64,000 nt of DNA from Larix kaempferi (Eukaryota; Streptophyta; Pinopsida; Pinales; Pinaceae): the NCBI GenBank assembly GCA_027924585.1, contig BSBM01000870.1, positions 3,781,001 to 3,845,000 on the forward strand, in the 5' to 3' direction. This document shows, piece by piece, positions 60,345 through 64,000 of the stretch (position 1 is the stretch's first letter; each line of letters starts with the position of its first letter). The position numbers and the translations under genes were made by a program. The notes under the pieces are model-generated. The model saw only the letters and a program-made list of their open reading frames with translations, made no database searches and was not told the origin of the DNA.

Positions 60345-60600
60345 TGGTGGTAGGTGTGTCCTCCCATGGTGTAGATATAAGGGATGGGGCCATTTCGACA
60401 TGGTTGAAGTGTGTCTTCCCATGGCCTTTGATGTAAGAGCTGTGCCATTCGAGCATGGTTGAAGTGTGTCTTTCCATGGCTACGATATAACTGTTGTGCC
60501 ATTCTTGCATGGTTGAAGTGTGTCTTCCCATGGCATAGATATAAGTGATGAGCCTTTCACGGATGGTTGAAGTGGGTCTTCCCATGCCGGTGAGTGTAAG
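60345..60600 (+). repeat. Copia-C 54 bp tandem repeat, about 5 copies
   Basis: Phrase TGGTTGAAGTGTGTCTTCCC at 60401, 60456, 60510 and 60564 plus a degenerate earlier copy; period 54-55. Confidence 0.85.
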
Positions 60601-60669
60601 TGTTGTGTGATGTGTATCTGGGTTGTGCTCCGTGGATGATGAGGTGATCTGAAGACGATGAGGTGATAG

Positions 60670-61190
60670 TATTGTACACATGTTTTGCAGAGGCATATAA
60701 TCAGTCCTGAGATGCTCTTGCAGGTTTTGCAGAGGCAGTGTAATCAGTCCTGGGAGATCTTGGAGGTTTTGTAGCGGCAGTGTAATCAGTCCTGAGGTGT
60801 ACCTACTTGATGGCTTGCTCGCTGAGATGAGATGATCAGTATGATCATGAGTATCAGGATGATACTCCGTTTCCATGGATAGCTTGTGCAGTTGCATGTA
60901 AAAGATCCTGGGATATCCGATTAGTTGAGCTGTGTGCTTGTAATCAGTCCTGGGATGCTCTTTAGAGGTTTTTCCATGACCACATGTAATATTTCCCTGG
61001 GAGATATGATAGGTTGAGCTATGTGCTCGTAATCAGTCATGGGATGCTCTTTCGAGGTTTTGTGGAGGTCACATATAATATTTCCCTGGGAGATCCGATA
61101 GGTTGAGTAGTGAGCTCGTAAAAGTCCTGGGATGCTCTTTGGAGGTTTTGTTGACCCATGTAATAAGTCCTGAGGATTCCATAGTATGGC
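60670..61190 (+). repeat. Copia-C irregular tandem repeats
   Basis: About seven copies of a 50-90 bp unit with AATCAGTCCTGGGATGCTC, GAGGTTTTG and TTTCCCTGGGAGAT. Corresponds to 32860-33365 of Copia-B in reverse. Confidence 0.75.
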
Positions 61191-61215
61191 TAGTGATGAT
61201 GAATACCTACAGGTG

Positions 61216-61260
61216 GTGGGCCTACATCCAACATGAAAAAGGGCTGGCTCTGTAGAACTT
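61216..61260 (+). repeat. Single copy of the 39 bp Copia unit
   Basis: ACATCCAACATGAAAAAGGG then CTGGCTCTGTAGAACTTCC; single here, tenfold in Copia-A at 44715-45105. Confidence 0.78.
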
Positions 61261-61401
61261 CCTATGACGAGAATAATTATGAGATAGCACCAGTGATCGA
61301 GATGATGAGTACAACAACAGTGACGATGATGCTCCGTGATCCAGTGATGATCATCCAACTCCAGTATTGAAGACTTGTGTCAAGAGAATACCTTCCTAGT
61401 T

Positions 61402-61410
61402 AAGAGGGAG
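61402..61410 (+). promoter_or_regulatory. Copia-C polypurine tract
   Basis: AAGAGGGAG ends directly before the 3' LTR. Confidence 0.9.
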
Positions 61411-62047
61411 TGTTGATGTATTTGTAACTTCAGAAGATATTCACTTGTATATTGTATGTATTACATTTGTAATTTATTGTATCCCCAACAAAGATGTATT
61501 ATTCCTCCGATTGGAAGTGTCATCATGTGTACTTGCAAGTGTCACAAGTTATATTGTAAGGGTCGTAACTTATAGTTGATCGGTTATTAGACCACCTTGT
61601 TGGGGTCGGCCCTGTATGAATCATGTGGGTCAAAGGGTTATTAGACCACCCTATTGGGGGTCGGCCCAGTCAGCGTAATGTTATGTGGTTAAGTTAGGGT
61701 CAACCTAGTTGAGTAAAGGTCAAGTGATGTAGTGTATAAATAGAGAGTGTGTCTCTCTCATTTTACACATTCTATTGTTCACTCACTTCCCATTAGTGAG
61801 AGAAGAGGAGGATGCACACAAGTGGAGGAGGAGCATGCTGCTGTAGATATCTATCTCTTGGGTTTGATCATTGTATTGATGCTTATTCTATCTCTGAGGA
61901 AGTTGCAGGGTTTTTCACCTTCTTGTTTTTCCCCGGTGAAATGTTTTGTGTCTCTTGTCTCTTGTCTCTTATGCTTGATATGTTGTACATGTTTTTCTTT
62001 TAGTTAAGATCCTAGATCATAATGTATTAAATTCTGCAAAACTAACA
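61411..62047 (+). repeat. Copia-C 3' LTR
   Basis: 637 bp from TGTTGATG to ACTAACA, with TATA box GTATAAATAG near 61734-61743. Confidence 0.93.
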
Positions 62048-62052
62048 CTCTC

Positions 62053-63030
62053 CTGAAGGGGAGATGTAGTGAATCTCAAAGGGTCCTCTCGCAATGTGGG
62101 TTCCCTATCCATGCAGGATTATATCAATACCTATTGTGTAGCGGGTATGGAAAAAACCACCAGTCAAGTCCTCATTTCTACTATTGCGAGCTTCCCACTC
62201 AAGGTCATCTTGAGTATTCTCAACTGGATGGCTGGAAGTGCTACACAACATCTTGCTTCAAGGAACTTCATGCATATGGGTACTAAATGCCTACGAAGGA
62301 TAGTGTTTGACTGGTGTTCAAGTCTACTTGAAAACATGAAGCTTCAACTTTCTGGGTGTAAGACCAGGAGGATGGAGAATTTTGGGTACAAAAGCATACT
62401 ATGCACCTTTTTCTTTGAAAGGGTTCCTGCCATGAGTCTGGAGATGGCTTTTCCCCCACTTAACCCCCATGACCACTGATGGGTCGTTGGGGAGAGATCT
62501 TCCTATGTTAGGGTGGTGGCGAGAGAAACTTTTGCTACAGTGAGGATGATTTATGGGCGTGGTGGGACCGGTAGGTACCAGCTCTTGAGTAGTTCCCATA
62601 TGCGGGCATAGACTTCCACAAATATCCTGAGCTAGCTCTTCCTCCAAGAGCAGCCTAGGGAGAGATTGGTAAGTTTGTTTTTTGAAAAATTATTTAACTT
62701 TTTCATTTTTATATATATGATTTTTATGATGAGTTTGAAATACTGGAACAAGATGTCTTATGCATATGTTGGACCAGTGCGTCCTGAGGGACACCCCCAT
62801 ACCTTCATGAGACCAGTTATAGTAGGAGCAGCTGATGCCATGCTGGCGAACATAGAGGGGAATATGAGTCGGTTGACTCATGACATTCCGACATAGAGGA
62901 TTGAGCAGATGTCGCTTGACATGTAGGATAATGTGGTGGGTGTGCCCCCAGCATGGATTTGGCTACTGAGAAAAGTAGCTAGGCTGTTCATTTGCTATAG
63001 AGAGGCAGATGAGGCCCCTCCTTCTCCATA
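62053..63030 (+). pseudogene. Plant-mobile-domain-like protein, C-terminal part
   Basis: Continues the frame of 55322-55533 after Copia-C. TGA at 62054-62056 comes first, then VVNLKGSSRN, YINTYCVAGMEKTTSQVLIS, LASRNFMHMGTKCLRRIVFD and NFGYKSILCTFFFERVPAMS to a stop near 62480. Coding character resumes at about 62735-62896 (KMSYAYVGPVRPEGHPHTFM) and around 62940-63030 (PPAWIWLLRKVARLFICY). GATTGGTAAGTTT near 62664 looks like a splice donor before the second part. Decayed by several stops; the role of such proteins in transposons is not established. Confidence 0.58.
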
Positions 63031-63201
63031 GGAGAAAGACATATCTATGTATATTTTTTAGGCCATCGAGCCCATTTTTGTATATTATGACATGACTCTG
63101 TGATAGACTTATGACTCAAACTCATATTATTTTTTGATGCGGATTATATAAATACAGTATCGATGTTATTTACATGTGTGTTATTGTATTTTATGCATGA
63201 A
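63031..63201. other. Gap between convergent reading frames
   Basis: AT-rich, no gene seen. It separates the plus-strand PMD-like frame from the minus-strand RNase H. Confidence 0.5.
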
Positions 63202-63636
63202 TTATGGATGTGTATGATGCAGATGCCGATCTAAAATGTAATTTGCACATGAGTGAGCTAATGCATTCAAATTTCTTGGAATATGTTTATATGTGATATA
63301 ATCAAACTGTCTCTCAAGTAACTTAATGCGCAAAAACTGATGTAGCAAAATAGGATCTCTAACCTGATAAACACCCATTACCTGAAACACAACTAGCTGC
63401 GAGTCAAGCCGTACCTCCAAATGTGAAATGCTATGGAACAGAGCATCTCGGAGTAGCTCTAAGACCGCACTGTATTCAACCACATTGTTCATTGTGGGAC
63501 CTAGACAAGCCACTCCTGAAGAAACCAGTTGGCTAGTTGATGAGTAAATAACCCAAGCAGTTGCAGCCAACTGACGGGTGTGGTGACTAGCACCATCAAC
63601 AAACCCTATAAAGTGTTTAGTCAACATCTGAAACAC
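63202..63636 (-). pseudogene. RNase H domain of a Tat-like gypsy element (Gypsy-3)
   Basis: 144 residues: GFVDGASHHTRQLAATAWVI with the first catalytic Asp, NNVVEYSAVLELLRDA with Glu, VRLDSQLVVFQVMG with Asp, and HIPRNLNALAHSCANYIL, where the last catalytic Asp of the usual N-x-x-A-D motif is His. This fits the additional plant/archaeal-type RNase H of Tat-lineage elements more than the ordinary Ty3 RNase H. It is downstream of the integrase end on the same strand. A TTTGTGTTTCAG sequence just before the second Met resembles a splice acceptor. Loss of the fourth acidic residue suggests inactivity. Confidence 0.75.
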
Positions 63637-63727
63637 AAATCAATGGATGCATAAGATGTAGCGACAACCGTAAACAAAGCTAACTCTACAAAATGTACAA
63701 CTATAATACATGAAAAAGCATAGATGC

Positions 63728-64000
63728 CTAAGTGTAGTACTTCTTCAAGTAGAGCCCATTTCTAGGATCTAGCAACTTATTACCTTCATAGTCTATTAAC
63801 TCATATGCACCCTTCTTCAGAACCTTAGAAACTATGTAGGGACCGAGCCACATGGACTTAAACTTGCTAGCTCCTAAAGGTTCCTTGTCTTGATTGTAGA
63901 GAAGAACAAGGCCTCCTTAAGAAAAACCCGAGGTTTGACAAACTTATCATACTGTCCCTTGACTCAATTCTTATGTGCTTCGTTTGTTGTGAGTGCATCA
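63728..64000 (-). pseudogene. Gypsy-3 integrase C-terminus (partial, runs off the window)
   Basis: The minus strand reads DALTTNEAHKN, TGA, VKGQYDKFVKPR, a one-base shift near 63915, then LVLLYNQDKEPLGASKFKSM, WLGPYIVSKVLKKGAYEL and LLDPRNGLYLKKYYT, ending at TAG 63728. The WLGPYIV-K-L-KGAY-L motif is the integrase C-terminal domain of Tat/Ogre-type elements. The catalytic core lies beyond the window. Confidence 0.82.

Larger units (their letters stand above)
55534..62047 (+). mobile_element. Copia-C: reduced Copia element inside the PMD-like frame
   Basis: Perfect target duplications CTCTC (55529-55533, 62048-62052). LTRs of 646 and 637 bp; the 3' copy starts TGTTGATG and the 5' copy TATTGATG; both end ACTAACA. 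Order: primer site, leader with gag start, spacer, RT with internal deletion, RNase H, tandem repeats, polypurine tract. No protease or integrase core. It is the best preserved of the three Copia copies. Confidence 0.93.

Overview
This 64 kb window is plant nuclear DNA made almost wholly of LTR retrotransposons inserted into one another. I found no intact host gene, tRNA or rRNA. Old, stop-riddled, nested elements, long LTRs and several lineages (chromovirus with chromodomain, Tat/Athila-like gypsy, Copia) suggest a large-genome seed plant. A conifer or other gymnosperm is my guess from the look of the proteins; nothing in the window proves it.

Layout. (1) 1-1206 is AT-rich sequence without genes. 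(2) 1207-15408 is Gypsy-1, a plus-strand chromovirus (gag-PR-RT-RNaseH-INT-chromodomain, all broken) flanked by TTGAG. Its 3' LTR was split by LARD-1 (6977-15139, minus strand), a long-LTR element with no pol. The left LTR of LARD-1 was in turn hit by a 702 bp solo LTR (7093-7794). (3) 15409-16419 is spacer with a hairpin and CT repeats. (4) About 16420-47947 is Gypsy-2, a minus-strand Tat/Athila-like element. Its gag is split by LARD-2 (23731-30486, target duplication GTTTC). Its leader is split by Copia-A (31740-46259, TTTAT), whose own 5' LTR is split by Copia-B (32087-39065, GTCTT, minus strand). (5) 47948-55321 is poorly resolved: a candidate LTR, a decayed gag-like reading frame with a TATA box on the minus strand, and a 107 bp tandem duplication. 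(6) 55322-63030 is a plus-strand plant-mobile-domain-like reading frame split by Copia-C (55534-62047, CTCTC). It converges on a minus-strand integrase C-terminus and RNase H (63202-64000). Together these look like the 3' end of a third gypsy element carrying an antisense extra gene.

Three points stand out. The two LARD copies carry one ~770-codon reading frame of unknown function that fills the whole internal region; in LARD-2 a single TGA interrupts it. The three Copia copies share one reduced architecture: a short gag start, about 1.3 kb of spacer bounded by conserved splice-like sites, a partial RT plus RNase H, and no protease or integrase catalytic core. Each Copia copy also carries its own minisatellite arrays between the RNase H stop and the polypurine tract. 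One 39 bp unit that is single in Copia-B and Copia-C is amplified about tenfold in Copia-A.

Boundaries with target duplications were read base by base. Limits of decayed domains are approximate, and family assignments are by motif recognition without database search.
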